DNA of 64,000 nt from Pedobacter rhizosphaerae (GTDB lineage Bacteria; Bacteroidota; Bacteroidia; Sphingobacteriales; Sphingobacteriaceae): NCBI RefSeq assembly GCF_900111155.1, contig NZ_FOGG01000001.1:124001-188000 (forward strand), written 5' to 3'. Under the pieces are notes generated by a model, which was given only the letters and a program-made list of their open reading frames with translations, had not been told where the DNA came from and did no database searches. How positions within the stretch are numbered: position 1 is the first letter of the stretch; every line of letters starts with the position of its first letter. Made by a program: the position numbers and the translations under genes. Shown here piece after piece: positions 1 to 9,847 of the stretch.

Positions 1-387
1 GAGCTGCGTCATTTGCTCACCGAAAGATTGTATCTTTTCATTTTCTACCTTAACTGTACCTCCAGCCAGCTGCTGGTGAATTGGAAAAATCCAGGTGGCC
101 AGCAAGGTTAAAGCAGCAGATATCAATACCGTTGATAGAAAAACCAATACCATTATCGTTAGCAGTTTTCCCAATTTTTTCGATCGGTCTATATTGGCAA
201 TGGCAGAAGAAACCGCAAAAAATACCAATGGAATAACCGCCGTGAACAAAAGATTTAAGAAAATATCGCCAAGTGGCTTAATACTTTCAACTTTTGTCCC
301 AAAAATTAAGCCTACAACGCTTCCTGCTATAATGCCAGCCAAAAGCCAAAGTAAGCCCGAATAATTTTTAAGGATATTGTTTTCCAT
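1..387 (-). CDS. Dicarboxylate/amino acid:cation symporter (DAACS), N-terminal part
   Basis: The gene starts at 387 and runs off the left edge, so only the first 129 codons are present. The protein begins MENNILKNYSGLLWLLAG and has at least three hydrophobic segments (about residues 8-30, 45-65 and 75-100). The stretch GDIFLNLLFTAVIPLVFFAV followed by SSAIANIDRSKKLGK matches the conserved second-helix region of GltP/DctA-type symporters, inner-membrane carriers that import glutamate, aspartate or C4-dicarboxylates with protons or sodium. Substrate cannot be told because the C-terminal substrate-binding half lies outside the window. It is co-oriented with nadA, 71 bases downstream of it. Seen: the open frame and motif. 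Known: the family role. Inferred: substrate class. Confidence 0.85.
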   Translation of the reverse strand, partial: MENNILKNYSGLLWLLAGIIAGSVVGLIFGTKVESIKPLGDIFLNLLFTAVIPLVFFAVSSAIANIDRSKKLGKLLTIMVLVFLSTVLISAALTLLATWIFPIHQQLAGGTVKVENEKIQSFGEQMTQL

Positions 388-458
388 ATTTTTTGGGTTA
401 AAACCTACCATGATTTGCCATATCACAGGCCAGATAAAACTTCGGATCCTCGTTAAGC

Positions 459-1457
459 CTAAAGACCTAATTCAGCCGAAATATCCAGCATTCGTTGAAT
501 CGGTTTACGGGCTTGTTCTATAATATGTTCAGGTACAGTTACTTCCGGAGTACCATTTTTTATACATAAATACAATTTTTCCAGCGTATTCCGTTTCATA
601 TACGGACAATCGTTACAAGCACAGCTGTTGTTAGGCGGTGCAGGAATGAAGGTTTTGGTTGGATTGGCTTTCTCCATCTGGTGGATAATACCGCTTTCTG
701 TAGCTACAATAAACTCTGTTGCCGGATTGCTAATGGTGTACTTTAACAAACCTGTAGTAGATCCAACATAATCAGCCATTTTTAAAACCACTTCCTCACA
801 TTCGGGATGGGCAATAAATTTAGCATTAGGATGTCTTTCCTTGAGTTTGGTAATTTTTTCCTGAGAAAAAATCTCGTGTACCATACAGGCACCGTTCCAA
901 AGTACTAAGTCTCTACCTGTTTTCTTAGCCACATAAGCACCTAAGTTGCGATCGGGGCCAAAAATGATCTTTTGATCTTTAGGTAAGCTCTCCACAATCT
1001 GTACCGCATTCGTACTGGTGCATACAATGTCACTTAAAGCTTTTAATTCGGCCGTGCAGTTTACGTAAGTGATTACCAGGTGATCTGGATATTTTTCCTT
1101 AAACTTTTTAAACAGGTGAGGTGGACAACTATCAGCTAAGGAACAACCTGCCTTAACATCTGGTAATAGAACCTTTTTGTTAGGCGATAAAATCTTGGCT
1201 GTTTCCGCCATAAAATGTACACCTGCAAACACAATCACATCAGCATCCGTTTTAGCAGCTTCCTGAGATAAGCCTAAACTATCTCCTATATAATCTGCAA
1301 TATCCTGAATATCAGGTTCTTGATAATAATGTGCAAGTATAATTGCGTTTTTTTCCTTTTTTAATCTTTCAATCTCAGCAAAAAGGTCTAGCGTCGGATC
1401 TATGTACTCCTCAACAAATCCTTTTTTATTGATTTCTTCTAGGACATCTATGTTCAT
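459..1457 (-). CDS. nadA: Quinolinate synthase NadA
   Basis: Cytoplasmic [4Fe-4S] enzyme that condenses iminoaspartate with dihydroxyacetone phosphate to quinolinate in de novo NAD synthesis. The 332-residue length is normal. Typical signatures are [20 protein letters not shown] near residue 41, the cluster cysteines in [15 protein letters not shown] and [10 protein letters not shown], and HPECEEV. The start is supported by a -7 box (TATCTTTG on the minus strand) about 32-39 bases upstream. It is divergent from nadB, which makes its substrate, across a 445-base spacer, so the two could share control. No NadR/NiaR-type regulator or nadC is in the window. Confidence 0.98.
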   Translation of the reverse strand: MNIDVLEEINKKGFVEEYIDPTLDLFAEIERLKKEKNAIILAHYYQEPDIQDIADYIGDSLGLSQEAAKTDADVIVFAGVHFMAETAKILSPNKKVLLPDVKAGCSLADSCPPHLFKKFKEKYPDHLVITYVNCTAELKALSDIVCTSTNAVQIVESLPKDQKIIFGPDRNLGAYVAKKTGRDLVLWNGACMVHEIFSQEKITKLKERHPNAKFIAHPECEEVVLKMADYVGSTTGLLKYTISNPATEFIVATESGIIHQMEKANPTKTFIPAPPNNSCACNDCPYMKRNTLEKLYLCIKNGTPEVTVPEHIIEQARKPIQRMLDISAELGL

Positions 1458-1902
1458 TGTTAATTTCCTTCAATTTTTTTGAGGTGCTCAAAGATACAAG
1501 CTTTCAACGTCTCAATAATTAATAAATATTTTAATTAAATAAATCTTTAATGTTTATTAGTGTGTTAGTATTGTTGGCAAGTTTCAAAAAATTATTCTTC
1601 CAGATAAGTTATTAATGGTTTACTAACATTTAGATTACATTTTTGTAATATCATGAGATTGATTTTCAGCACAATCTAAAATTGACTTAAAAATTATCAA
1701 TACCGGAATGTTAATTGTTTATAAGTGTGTGAAAAGTTAATTACTTGTACAAATGTGGTTAAAAATTGCGCAAAAGATTGTGGCAAATTGTGTTTTTAAA
1801 GTAGCTTTAAACATTCAAATTTATTTGTTAGAATAATTTAGACATAGAATTAACAATTGTTCCATAGTTATTAACATCGTTTATAACTTAAAGGTTTTTT
1901 TA
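1458..1902. other. Divergent nadA-nadB intergenic region
   Basis: This 445-base AT-rich spacer separates nadA and nadB. It holds no credible coding frame. Visible structure is the nadA -7 box at 1489-1496 and a short inverted repeat TTTAAAG-TAG-CTTTAAA at 1795-1811, about 90 bases before the nadB start, which could be an operator or chance in AT-rich DNA. It presumably carries both promoters; no clear -33/-7 pair was found for nadB. Confidence 0.4.
1489..1496 (-). promoter_or_regulatory. Putative nadA -7 promoter element
   Basis: The minus strand reads TATCTTTG, an exact match to the Bacteroidota -7 consensus TAnnTTTG, ending 31 bases before the nadA start codon. The -33 box is weak (ATTG at 1513-1516, 16 bp away), so confidence is moderate. 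Confidence 0.5.
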
Positions 1903-3489
1903 ATGAGAAAAGTAGATTTTCTGGTAATTGGTTCAGGTATAGCGGGTTTGAGTTTTGCACTTAAGGCGGCTAAGTATGGGAAGGTTTTAATCGTTACGAA
2001 ATCAAACGAGGATGAATCCAACACAAAATACGCTCAGGGAGGTGTTGCTGTGGTTGTGGATAAAGACGATTCGTTTGAAAAACACATACAAGATACGCTT
2101 ATTGCCGGCGACGGATTATGCGATGAAAAAATTGTGGAAATCGTTGTAAAAGAGGGCCCTCAGCGTATTCAGGAGATCATAGATTATGGTATAAATTTCG
2201 ATAAAGACAATGCTGGTTTTTATGATTTAGCGAAGGAGGGGGGCCACTCAGAACATCGTGTTTTACACTATAAAGATATCACTGGGTATGAGATTGAACG
2301 TGTGTTGCTAAATGAAATTCATGAGAATCCCAACATCGAAATATTAACACATTACTTCGCATTGGAGTTAATAACTCAACATCACCTGGGTGAATTTGTT
2401 GATAAGCGTACTGAAGATATTAACTGTTATGGGATATATGCCTTTAACACAGAGCTTAACGATGTGGAAAAGATCTTAGCAAGTGTGACTGTTATGGCTT
2501 CTGGTGGTGCGGGTCATGTTTATTCGGCTACTACAAATCCGGTTATTGCAACTGGCGATGGAATGGCAATGGTTTACAGAGCTAAGGGAAAAGTAAGGAA
2601 TATGGAGTTTATACAGTTCCATCCAACTGCTTTATATCATCCTGGAGAGTATCCTTCTTTTTTAATCTCAGAGGCTGTGAGAGGCTTTGGAGGGGTTTTA
2701 AGAAGAAAAAATGGGGAGGAGTTCATGCAAGAGTATGACGAACGTAAATCATTGGCACCCAGGGATATAGTGGCTAGAGCGGTCGATGCTGAAATGAAAA
2801 AATCAGGTGATGATTTTGTTTATTTAGACATTACGATGCGCAAGAAGGCCGATATTTTAAAGCATTTTCCTAATATTTATGCCAAATGCTTGTCTATTGG
2901 TATAGATATGACGAAAGATTATATTCCGGTAACGCCTGCTTCTCATTATATGTGTGGTGGGATTTTAGTGGATGAATATGGAAGGTCGTCAATTAAAAAT
3001 TTATATGCTTGTGGTGAATGTTCATCTACAGGTTTACATGGTGCTAACCGGCTGGCATCTAACTCTTTACTGGAGGCTACCGTTTTTGCGCACAGGATTT
3101 ATCAGGATGCCATCGAAAACTTTCAGAAAAACGTTATTCCTGATCATATTCCGGAGTGGGATGATAATGGAGTAATTCAAAGCAATGAGGATGTTTTGGT
3201 GACACATAACTTAAGAGAGCTGCAAAAAGTTATGGGCGACTATGTTGGTATTGTGCGGTCGGATTTTAGGCTAGAGCGGGCACACAGGCGTTTATTCTTA
3301 ATTTATCAGGAAACAGAGGAGTTCTATAAAAGGAATAAGGTATCTGTTAAGTTGTGTGAGTTAAGAAATGTAATTCAAACCGCTTATTTAGTGATTAAAT
3401 CGGCTATGCAGAGAAAGGAGAGCAGAGGCTTACATTACACTACAGACTACCCTGATCATGCTTCACAATTAACCGATACCGTATTTTAA
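1903..3489 (+). CDS. nadB: L-aspartate oxidase NadB
   Basis: FAD enzyme that oxidises L-aspartate to iminoaspartate, the first step of bacterial de novo NAD synthesis, feeding NadA encoded divergently. The 528-residue protein opens with the FAD dinucleotide fold VIGSGIAGLSFALKAA (residues 8-23), then YAQGGVAVVV and GGHSEHRVLH, the succinate-dehydrogenase-like active-site stretch IQFHPTALY, and the substrate arginine region ISEAVRGFGG. The C-terminal flavoprotein helical domain (about 420-520) is present. ATG is preceded by a T-rich stretch without a Shine-Dalgarno, as usual for Bacteroidota. The carbonic-anhydrase-like gene follows 12 bases later, suggesting co-transcription. Confidence 0.98.
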   Translation: MRKVDFLVIGSGIAGLSFALKAAKYGKVLIVTKSNEDESNTKYAQGGVAVVVDKDDSFEKHIQDTLIAGDGLCDEKIVEIVVKEGPQRIQEIIDYGINFDKDNAGFYDLAKEGGHSEHRVLHYKDITGYEIERVLLNEIHENPNIEILTHYFALELITQHHLGEFVDKRTEDINCYGIYAFNTELNDVEKILASVTVMASGGAGHVYSATTNPVIATGDGMAMVYRAKGKVRNMEFIQFHPTALYHPGEYPSFLISEAVRGFGGVLRRKNGEEFMQEYDERKSLAPRDIVARAVDAEMKKSGDDFVYLDITMRKKADILKHFPNIYAKCLSIGIDMTKDYIPVTPASHYMCGGILVDEYGRSSIKNLYACGECSSTGLHGANRLASNSLLEATVFAHRIYQDAIENFQKNVIPDHIPEWDDNGVIQSNEDVLVTHNLRELQKVMGDYVGIVRSDFRLERAHRRLFLIYQETEEFYKRNKVSVKLCELRNVIQTAYLVIKSAMQRKESRGLHYTTDYPDHASQLTDTVF

Positions 3490-3501
3490 ATTTATATCAA
3501 T

Positions 3502-4023
3502 ATGCCAGTAATATTACCAGTAAAAGGTAAATATCCCCAGTTGGGGAAACCCAGTTTTATAGCTGAAAATGCAACAATTGTGGGAGATGTTGAAATGGGA
3601 GATGGATGTTCGGTTTGGTTTAATGCAGTTGTTAGGGGAGATGTAAATTCCATTACAATTGGTAAAGAGACCAATATTCAGGATGGTGCGGTAATTCATG
3701 CAACCTATTTAAAGGCAGCTACGCACATTGGTAATCGTGTTTCTGTGGGGCACAACGCCATGGTTCATGGCTGTACAGTAGAAGACAACGTATTGATTGG
3801 AATGGGAGCCATTGTGATGGATCATGCTGTGATACAGCCTTATTGCATCATTGCGGCCGGATCTGTAGTATTGGAAAATACCATCTGTGAAACGGGTTAT
3901 TTATATGCCGGAACTCCAGCCAAAAAAATAAAGCCCATTACTGAAGAGCAACGGGCTTTATTAAATAAATTACCAGATAACTATATGATGTATAGTGAAT
4001 GGTTTAATCCAACTGCACCTTAA
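3502..4023 (+). CDS. Gamma carbonic anhydrase-like protein (left-handed beta-helix)
   Basis: A 173-residue hexapeptide-repeat protein of the YrdA/PaaY/gamma-carbonic-anhydrase family. Repeats such as NATIVGDVEMGDGC and GKETNIQDGAVIH build the left-handed beta-helix. Candidate metal ligands are present: the histidine in AVIHAT and the pair in VSVGHNAMVHGC. The ending GTPAKKIKPIT is typical. Members bind zinc or iron as trimers; many have no proven carbonic anhydrase activity, so enzymatic function is inferred. It lies 12 bases after nadB on the same strand. Its TAA stop (4021-4023) overlaps the stop of the convergent lipoprotein gene (4020-4022) within the palindrome TTAA. Confidence 0.92.
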   Translation: MPVILPVKGKYPQLGKPSFIAENATIVGDVEMGDGCSVWFNAVVRGDVNSITIGKETNIQDGAVIHATYLKAATHIGNRVSVGHNAMVHGCTVEDNVLIGMGAIVMDHAVIQPYCIIAAGSVVLENTICETGYLYAGTPAKKIKPITEEQRALLNKLPDNYMMYSEWFNPTAP

Positions 4024-5660
4024 TTGGGTGCAGCTGGTATAGTTAGTTTTTCTTCTCTTTCCCAATTGGCTCTTAACGACATTTCTGTGGTGGAGTACCA
4101 TATTTTTTCGGGTTGAGTACCATTTTTCACGTTTCCAGTATCCCAAATTCCATTCTTATTATCGTCGTAAACAACTCTAATAAAGTACTTTCCAGCCGGA
4201 TAGTTAGAGAAATTAATGGTGATATTTCTATTTAAGCTGGTGGATTTAATGATATTCTTTTTCTCATCAATAAATTGAACCAGGTAGTTCTTACTTGTAT
4301 CCGGAACGGTAACATTTAAGCCCAGCGTACCGTAGCTGTCGGCTGTTTCCAGCTTGAAAGATTTATTTATGTCCTTATTTTTTGCACCAAATATAGCCGT
4401 AAAACTCCCTGCTCCAAACTTAATATCGTAAGTTCGCTTGTTTTTCCAGGGATAAATAACATAGTATTTAAGGAAATCGACAGAATCTTTTAACAATTGA
4501 AAATTTGTACGCTTTACCGAGTCTTCTAAGAGCGTAACTTTCGATGGATCAGCAGATTCTATTGGAAATGGAAAGGTTAGCGTATAACGCTGATATGGAT
4601 TCAATTTAGCCCCTGCAGCATTATCTGTTATGGATACATCGCGGGTATACGTATCTTTTTTGCCTCTTGTAAAATTAAGGGTTTGAAGCACTTTCCCTTC
4701 ATCCTGAACAGCCATTTTCACCGAGTCAAAACTCAAATCTTTAAGCCATATTTTAGCTGTATCGTTCGTTTTATTAAAATGAACATATTTGCCAACATCA
4801 ACTTTAGGTGGATCGGTAACGGTTAACTTAGGATTTTTAAGTTGCTGATTGAATATAAGCGATATACTGCCATCATTATTCAACTTACGGTCCAATACCC
4901 TAAATTCTCCGGCAAGCTCTTTAAAAACCTTTAAATTGATGTTATCCAGGTTCTTATCAATCTTTATGGTATCCTTAATAAAGCCAATCTCATCAGAAAT
5001 TTGCTGATAGATTTTATCGCCACCGCCACTGGCTTCTTTTAAGGAATATATCTTGTAATTGCCTTTTCTCAGGTTATTTAACTTATAATTTCCCGAACTA
5101 TCGGTGAGGGTATAGATAGAAGGTCTCTTCTTGCCAAACAGTGTATCACGTTCAACGGGGAAAATAAATACCGTAACTTCTTTCTCAGCCTCATCTGTTA
5201 ATGCATTAATTACTTTCCCACTTAGAGAAAGCGAATCTATTTCTGGTCCGGTAGAGAATACATACGATAAATTTTTAACTACGTTGCTTTCGTTTACATC
5301 AGCTACCGATTTACCAAAGTTTAAAGTATAGGTTGTATTTTTCTCTAAAGAATCCTGAAGAGTTATCTCGAGTTTCTTTTGCTTCTTTTTTAAAATTGGC
5401 GGTTTTTCCTGATCGGGAGAAATAGAGAATTCTTTAAACTCATCTTTGAGGTTAAAATATTCATCGAACTCAATTACTATTTTTTTGCTGGTAAAATTCC
5501 GGGTCTGATTTTTTGGAGTCATACTCAAAATTTTAGGCGGCGTAGTATCTTTTGGTCCTCCCTGTGGTGCCTGAATGGTGGCACATCCCAAAAATAGGAG
5601 GGAAGCAGCTAAAACTACTGTATTTTTTACATTAAAAAACTGAGCTTTTAAATTTGGCAT
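4020..5660 (-). CDS. Ig-like domain lipoprotein (SbsA-Ig/Big_5 type)
   Basis: A 546-residue predicted lipoprotein. The N-terminus has a hydrophobic signal ending in the lipobox LLFLGC (Cys26), followed by ATIQAPQGGPKDTTPP, a start recognisable in many Bacteroidota homologues. Residues about 40-140 resemble the bacterial Ig-like Big_5 domain (IVIEFDEYFNL, YTLNFGKSVAD), and a carboxypeptidase-regulatory-like strand pattern follows (TLTDSSGNYKLNNLRKGNYK). The C-terminal part (IRVVYDDNKNGIWDTGN) is also beta-rich. The function of this family is not established; a cell-envelope structural or biogenesis role is inferred from the lipobox only. It converges on the gamma-CA gene with a 4-base overlap. 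Confidence 0.85.
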   Translation of the reverse strand: MPNLKAQFFNVKNTVVLAASLLFLGCATIQAPQGGPKDTTPPKILSMTPKNQTRNFTSKKIVIEFDEYFNLKDEFKEFSISPDQEKPPILKKKQKKLEITLQDSLEKNTTYTLNFGKSVADVNESNVVKNLSYVFSTGPEIDSLSLSGKVINALTDEAEKEVTVFIFPVERDTLFGKKRPSIYTLTDSSGNYKLNNLRKGNYKIYSLKEASGGGDKIYQQISDEIGFIKDTIKIDKNLDNINLKVFKELAGEFRVLDRKLNNDGSISLIFNQQLKNPKLTVTDPPKVDVGKYVHFNKTNDTAKIWLKDLSFDSVKMAVQDEGKVLQTLNFTRGKKDTYTRDVSITDNAAGAKLNPYQRYTLTFPFPIESADPSKVTLLEDSVKRTNFQLLKDSVDFLKYYVIYPWKNKRTYDIKFGAGSFTAIFGAKNKDINKSFKLETADSYGTLGLNVTVPDTSKNYLVQFIDEKKNIIKSTSLNRNITINFSNYPAGKYFIRVVYDDNKNGIWDTGNVKNGTQPEKIWYSTTEMSLRANWEREEKLTIPAAPN

Positions 5661-5781
5661 ATTTTAAACGTTCTGACGTGTTTTTAGCTTTTTTGGAATA
5701 ATATGATTAAAAAATATTTTTTATCGCTTATATCGCTTTATTTAAAGTCGTTATTTTTTTATTTAACTTATTGATAATCAA

Positions 5782-7644
5782 TTACTTATTAATATACACC
5801 ATTAAAACTGAGATATCTGATGGTGAAACTCCAGAAATTCGTGATGCCTGACCTAAAGTTCTTGGTTTGATCTTAAATAATTTTTCGCGGGCTTCTTTAG
5901 AGATGGAAACAATTTTATTGTAGTCAAAATCCGGATTGATTTCTTTATCTTCCATTTTCATCATTTTCTCTACAATCTCATTTTCCTTTTCAAAGTAACT
6001 TTCGTATTTGATTTTGATTTCTGCCTGCTCAATAGTTTCCTGATCCAGGTAAGCAGTTTCATCTGCCAGTGGCTGACTTACCTTAATCAGGTCGCTCAGG
6101 CCTACTTGCGGACGGCTCACCAGGCTATACAATTTTACATTCTGGTTTAATTCTGCTGAACCTAATTGTGCTAACATCGGATTGGCATCTTTCATCTCTA
6201 TACCTTGAGATTTTGTAAACTTCACCAAAGCATCAGATTTTTCTACCTTATGTTTTACTTTTTCCAAACGCTCATCACTGATCAAACCTAGTTCATGACC
6301 AATAGGAGAGAGGCGAATATCAGCATTATCTTGTCTTAAAAGTAAGCGATGTTCTGCCCTTGAAGTAAACATGCGATAAGGTTCTTCAGTACCTTTAGTT
6401 ACTAAATCATCGATTAAAACGCCAATATAACTTTCCGATCTTTTCATAATCAGCTCATGTTTATCGGTAATTTTCTGGTGTGCATTTATTCCGGCCATGA
6501 AGCCTTGGCAGGCAGCTTCTTCATAACCAGTAGTTCCGTTTATCTGTCCGGCTAAAAATAAATTCTTAATTAATTTAGTTTCTAGTGTTAAGGATAATTG
6601 GGTAGGTGGAAAGAAATCGTATTCTATCGCATAACCTGGTCTGAACATTTTGGCTTGTTCAAATCCTGGTATTTGTCTTAATGCTTTAAACTGTACGTCT
6701 TCAGGTAGGGAGGTAGAGAAACCATTTACGTAGATTTCGCAAGTATTCCATCCTTCAGGTTCAACGAAAATCTGATGTCTGTCACGCTCAGCAAAACGGT
6801 TAATTTTGTCCTCAATAGATGGACAATATCTAGGACCTAAGCCTTTAATTCTTCCGGTAAACATGGGCGATTTTTCAAATCCTTCTTTCAAAGTCTCATG
6901 AACTTCGCTATTGGTATAGGTAATCCAGCAACATCTTTGGTCTTCAGTGAGCGGTGTATCGGTAAAAGAAAACTTATTTCTGTCTTCATCTCCCCACTGC
7001 TCTTCCATCTTAGAGTAGTCTAAACTTCTTCCATCAACGCGGGGAGGAGTGCCTGTTTTCATTCTACCAGCTTCCATTCCCAGTGATACTAATTGCTCAG
7101 TAATACCTGTAGATGACTTCTCTGCTGTACGGCCTCCACCAAATTTTTTCTCTCCAATATGGATAGTGCCATTTAAAAATGTACCGTTGGTTAATACTAC
7201 AGCAGTACTTTCTATCTCTATTCCTAGCGATGTTTTTACGCCATATACAGTGTTATCTCTTACTAATAAACCTACAACACTATCCTGCCAGATATCAAGA
7301 TTAGGCGTTCTTTCCAGCGCCAATCTCCATTCTTCTGCAAACCTCATACGGTCTATCTGGGCCCTGGGGCTCCACATCGCTGGGCCTTTAGATTTATTCA
7401 ACATCCTAAATTGAATGGTAGATTTGTCAGATATAATACCCGAATAACCCCCAAGGGCATCTACCTCACGCACAATCTGTCCTTTCGCTACACCACCCAT
7501 AGCAGGGTTACAGCTCATTTGAGCTATGGTACCCATATTCATAGTGATAAGCAAAACAGATGAACCCAGGTTGGCAGCAGCAGCAGCAGCTTCACAGCCT
7601 GCATGTCCGGCACCAACTACAATTAAGTCATATTTAGAAAACAT
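5782..7644 (-). CDS. mnmG: tRNA uridine-5-carboxymethylaminomethyl synthesis enzyme MnmG (GidA)
   Basis: FAD protein that with MnmE modifies the wobble uridine U34 of several tRNAs. The 620-residue length is typical. Signatures are the N-terminal FAD fold [50 protein letters not shown], and the C-terminal block [35 protein letters not shown] described here in parts: residues 560-600 form the MnmE-binding helical end. Its upstream flank carries two parS-like sites; mnmG is often located in the origin/parS region of bacterial chromosomes. It is 107 bases downstream of the ABC-F gene on the same strand. No mnmE or rsmG is in view. Confidence 0.98.
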   Translation of the reverse strand: MFSKYDLIVVGAGHAGCEAAAAAANLGSSVLLITMNMGTIAQMSCNPAMGGVAKGQIVREVDALGGYSGIISDKSTIQFRMLNKSKGPAMWSPRAQIDRMRFAEEWRLALERTPNLDIWQDSVVGLLVRDNTVYGVKTSLGIEIESTAVVLTNGTFLNGTIHIGEKKFGGGRTAEKSSTGITEQLVSLGMEAGRMKTGTPPRVDGRSLDYSKMEEQWGDEDRNKFSFTDTPLTEDQRCCWITYTNSEVHETLKEGFEKSPMFTGRIKGLGPRYCPSIEDKINRFAERDRHQIFVEPEGWNTCEIYVNGFSTSLPEDVQFKALRQIPGFEQAKMFRPGYAIEYDFFPPTQLSLTLETKLIKNLFLAGQINGTTGYEEAACQGFMAGINAHQKITDKHELIMKRSESYIGVLIDDLVTKGTEEPYRMFTSRAEHRLLLRQDNADIRLSPIGHELGLISDERLEKVKHKVEKSDALVKFTKSQGIEMKDANPMLAQLGSAELNQNVKLYSLVSRPQVGLSDLIKVSQPLADETAYLDQETIEQAEIKIKYESYFEKENEIVEKMMKMEDKEINPDFDYNKIVSISKEAREKLFKIKPRTLGQASRISGVSPSDISVLMVYINK

Positions 7645-7664
7645 TTTTCTTTTTATTTATTCAA

Positions 7665-7680
7665 TGTTCCACGTGGAACG
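7665..7680. promoter_or_regulatory. parS-like ParB binding site 1
   Basis: TGTTCCACGTGGAACG matches the near-universal chromosomal parS palindrome (TGTTnCACGTGnAACA) at 15 of 16 positions, the last base being G instead of A. It sits 20 bases upstream of the mnmG start codon. ParB would load here to organise origin segregation. Confidence 0.8.
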
Positions 7681-7706
7681 TATAATTTATTCTATTTTGT
7701 TTATAA

Positions 7707-7722
7707 TGTTTCACGTGGAACA
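7707..7722. promoter_or_regulatory. parS-like ParB binding site 2
   Basis: TGTTTCACGTGGAACA matches the parS consensus TGTTnCACGTGnAACA at every defined position. It lies 42 bases (start to start) from site 1 in the spacer between mnmG and the ABC-F gene. Two sites this close in a 107-base spacer are very unlikely by chance. Confidence 0.85.
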
Positions 7723-7751
7723 TTAACGTGAAAAGCATCAAACAATTGTTT

Positions 7752-9620
7752 TTATTCTGATAATTCTAACCAAAGCATGGTGTATTCATCAAGCTTCGAT
7801 TTGAGATTTTCAATTTCCTGAGATACTTCTTGAATTTGGATATAATCTGAAGATTCAATTGAAGTAAGACTTTCGGTAAGCTTTTTGATTTTTGCTTCAG
7901 TTTCTTCCATTCCTTTTTCTGCATCTTCTAAAGCGCGTTGTTCTTTGAAACTTAATTTTTTTGTACTCTTGATGGGAGCCGCTTCTGTGGCAGGAGTAGG
8001 GTTTGGGTTAGGTTTAGCTTCGTTCTTAACTTTAGGTTGCTCCAAACTCAAACGATACTCTGAATAGTTTCCATTGTAAATTTTAACTACGCCTTCATCT
8101 TCCATGATAAATAATTGATCGCTCATTTTATCGAGTAAGTAACGATCATGCGAAACCAACATTAATACACCTGGAAAATTTTCTAAGAACTCTTCCAGTA
8201 CATTTAAAGTATCGATATCCAAATCGTTGGTAGGCTCATCTAAAATTAAGAAGTTTGGGTTTTGCATTAACACCTTCATCAGGTGTAAGCGTTTCTTTTC
8301 TCCACCACTTAATTTCTCTACCATGCCATGTTGCTTCTTAGGAGGGAAGAGAAATAACGTCAATAATTGAGAAGCTGTAATAGTAGAACCGTCTGCCATT
8401 TTAATATATTCGGCATCTGATTTTACAATATCAATAACTCTTTCTTTTGGATCAAAAGCTAGGCCGCCTTGTTTGTAATAACCGAATACAGTGGTTTCTC
8501 CTGTGTCTACTTTTCCACCTTCTGGAGTTAAGTTTCCAGTGATGATATTTAATAGGGTCGATTTACCAGTTCCATTCTTTCCGGCCAACCCAATGCGGTC
8601 AGCTTTTTTGAAGGTATAGGTGAAGTCGTTAATGATAGGACGGCCATCAAATGATTGTTTAATATGATCCAGTTCGATAATCTTTCCACCCTGACGAGAC
8701 ATCTTAACTTTTAGCGTAATGCTCTGATTGTCAGACTTTTTCTTTGTTTTTTCTTCTAAATCGTAAAAGGCATCGATCCTGGCCTGAGATTTCGTTGCTC
8801 GTGCCTGTGGCATGCGCCTCATCCACTCCAATTCTTTCTTTAATAGCTGTTGGTTCTTATGTAAAACCGTTGCATCCAGGGCTTCTCTTTCGGCTTTCTT
8901 TTCTAAGAAGTAAGCATAATTTCCGTTATAGTTGAAAATTTTTCCTCTATCCAGTTCAACGATAGTATTACAAACATTATCTAAAAAGTACCGATCGTGT
9001 GTTACCAATAGGATTGTTTTTTGTCCTGTGGTTAAAAGTTTTTCCAGCCACTCTATGGTATCTATATCTAGGTGGTTGGTTGGCTCATCTAATACCAAAA
9101 TCTCCGGATCCTCAATTAAGAGTTTCGCTAAAGCCAAACGTTTCTTTTGTCCGCCAGAAAGGGTAGCTATTTTTTGCTGGAGATGAGTAATGCCCATTCT
9201 GCTCAAAATCGTTTTGATTTCATGCTCATATTCCCATGCATTGTGTTCGCTTAACTCTTCGTATAAACGATTAAGCTTTTTCTCATCCGGATTAGGGTCT
9301 TCAATTAGCTCTTCATACTCTTTAATTAACTGTTGTTGCTTGTTATCCAAAGAAAAGATGAAATCACTTATAGAGTAACCCTCATTAAATTGAGGTTCTT
9401 GATCCAGAAAACCGATTTTAACCGATTTATTCTTAACGATTTTACCTTCAAGAGGAGGGAAGCGTTCGGCTAATAATTTCAATAAGGTACTTTTACCTGC
9501 GCCATTAATCCCCACCAAGGCCACACGCTGGCCCGAGTTAATGCCCAAGGTTAAATTTTTAAACAACCATTCATCATGATAACCATGACCTAAGCCTTCT
9601 ACTGCAATTAAAGTACTCAA
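7752..9620 (-). CDS. ABC-F family ATPase (Uup-like)
   Basis: A soluble tandem ABC protein of 622 residues without membrane segments. Domain 1 has Walker A GINGAGKSTLLKLL (about residue 36), signature LSGGQKKRLALAKLL and Walker B ILVLDEPTNHLDIDTIEWLE. Domain 2 has Walker A GKNGTGKSTLLNII, signature LSGGEKKRLHLMKVL and Walker B FLILDEPTNDLDIDTLNVLE. The interdomain linker RRMPQARATKSQARIDAF and the charged C-terminal coiled coil (about 545-622) fit the Uup/ABC_tran_CTD subgroup. ABC-F proteins act on the ribosome, and Uup also affects DNA intermediates; the exact role here is unknown. A -7 box lies 38-45 bases upstream. Confidence 0.94.
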   Translation of the reverse strand: MSTLIAVEGLGHGYHDEWLFKNLTLGINSGQRVALVGINGAGKSTLLKLLAERFPPLEGKIVKNKSVKIGFLDQEPQFNEGYSISDFIFSLDNKQQQLIKEYEELIEDPNPDEKKLNRLYEELSEHNAWEYEHEIKTILSRMGITHLQQKIATLSGGQKKRLALAKLLIEDPEILVLDEPTNHLDIDTIEWLEKLLTTGQKTILLVTHDRYFLDNVCNTIVELDRGKIFNYNGNYAYFLEKKAEREALDATVLHKNQQLLKKELEWMRRMPQARATKSQARIDAFYDLEEKTKKKSDNQSITLKVKMSRQGGKIIELDHIKQSFDGRPIINDFTYTFKKADRIGLAGKNGTGKSTLLNIITGNLTPEGGKVDTGETTVFGYYKQGGLAFDPKERVIDIVKSDAEYIKMADGSTITASQLLTLFLFPPKKQHGMVEKLSGGEKKRLHLMKVLMQNPNFLILDEPTNDLDIDTLNVLEEFLENFPGVLMLVSHDRYLLDKMSDQLFIMEDEGVVKIYNGNYSEYRLSLEQPKVKNEAKPNPNPTPATEAAPIKSTKKLSFKEQRALEDAEKGMEETEAKIKKLTESLTSIESSDYIQIQEVSQEIENLKSKLDEYTMLWLELSE

Positions 9621-9657
9621 AGTTTATATATTACGGATTTATAAAAGAAAATTAGTG

Positions 9658-9665
9658 CAAAAGTA
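9658..9665 (-). promoter_or_regulatory. Putative -7 promoter element of the ABC-F gene
   Basis: The minus strand reads TACTTTTG, an exact TAnnTTTG match, 38-45 bases before the ABC-F start. No TTTG -33 box is seen at the expected distance, so this is a moderate call. Confidence 0.4.
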
Positions 9666-9773
9666 AGTATAAATTATTTGGTTTGGGATTACCAGGTAAG
9701 GCTTATTACAAATGAACTACTTTGCACTGAACATTAGGGGTGTTATACATCAGATATGATCAGGATTTTTATA

Positions 9774-9807
9774 TAAAAAAACAGCGGTAGGACTCGCTCC
9801 CCCGCTG
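9774..9807 (-). terminator. Orphan intrinsic terminator-like hairpin (minus strand)
   Basis: CAGCGG (9782-9787) pairs with CCGCTG (9802-9807) and, read on the minus strand, is followed by seven T residues and an AT-rich tail. This is the layout of an intrinsic terminator, but no recognised minus-strand gene lies immediately upstream of it. It may end a small transcript or act as an attenuator about 150 bases ahead of the ABC-F gene. Confidence 0.5.
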
Positions 9808-9847
9808 ATTATCATTAACTAAAACTAAACTTTATCTTGATGTGATT

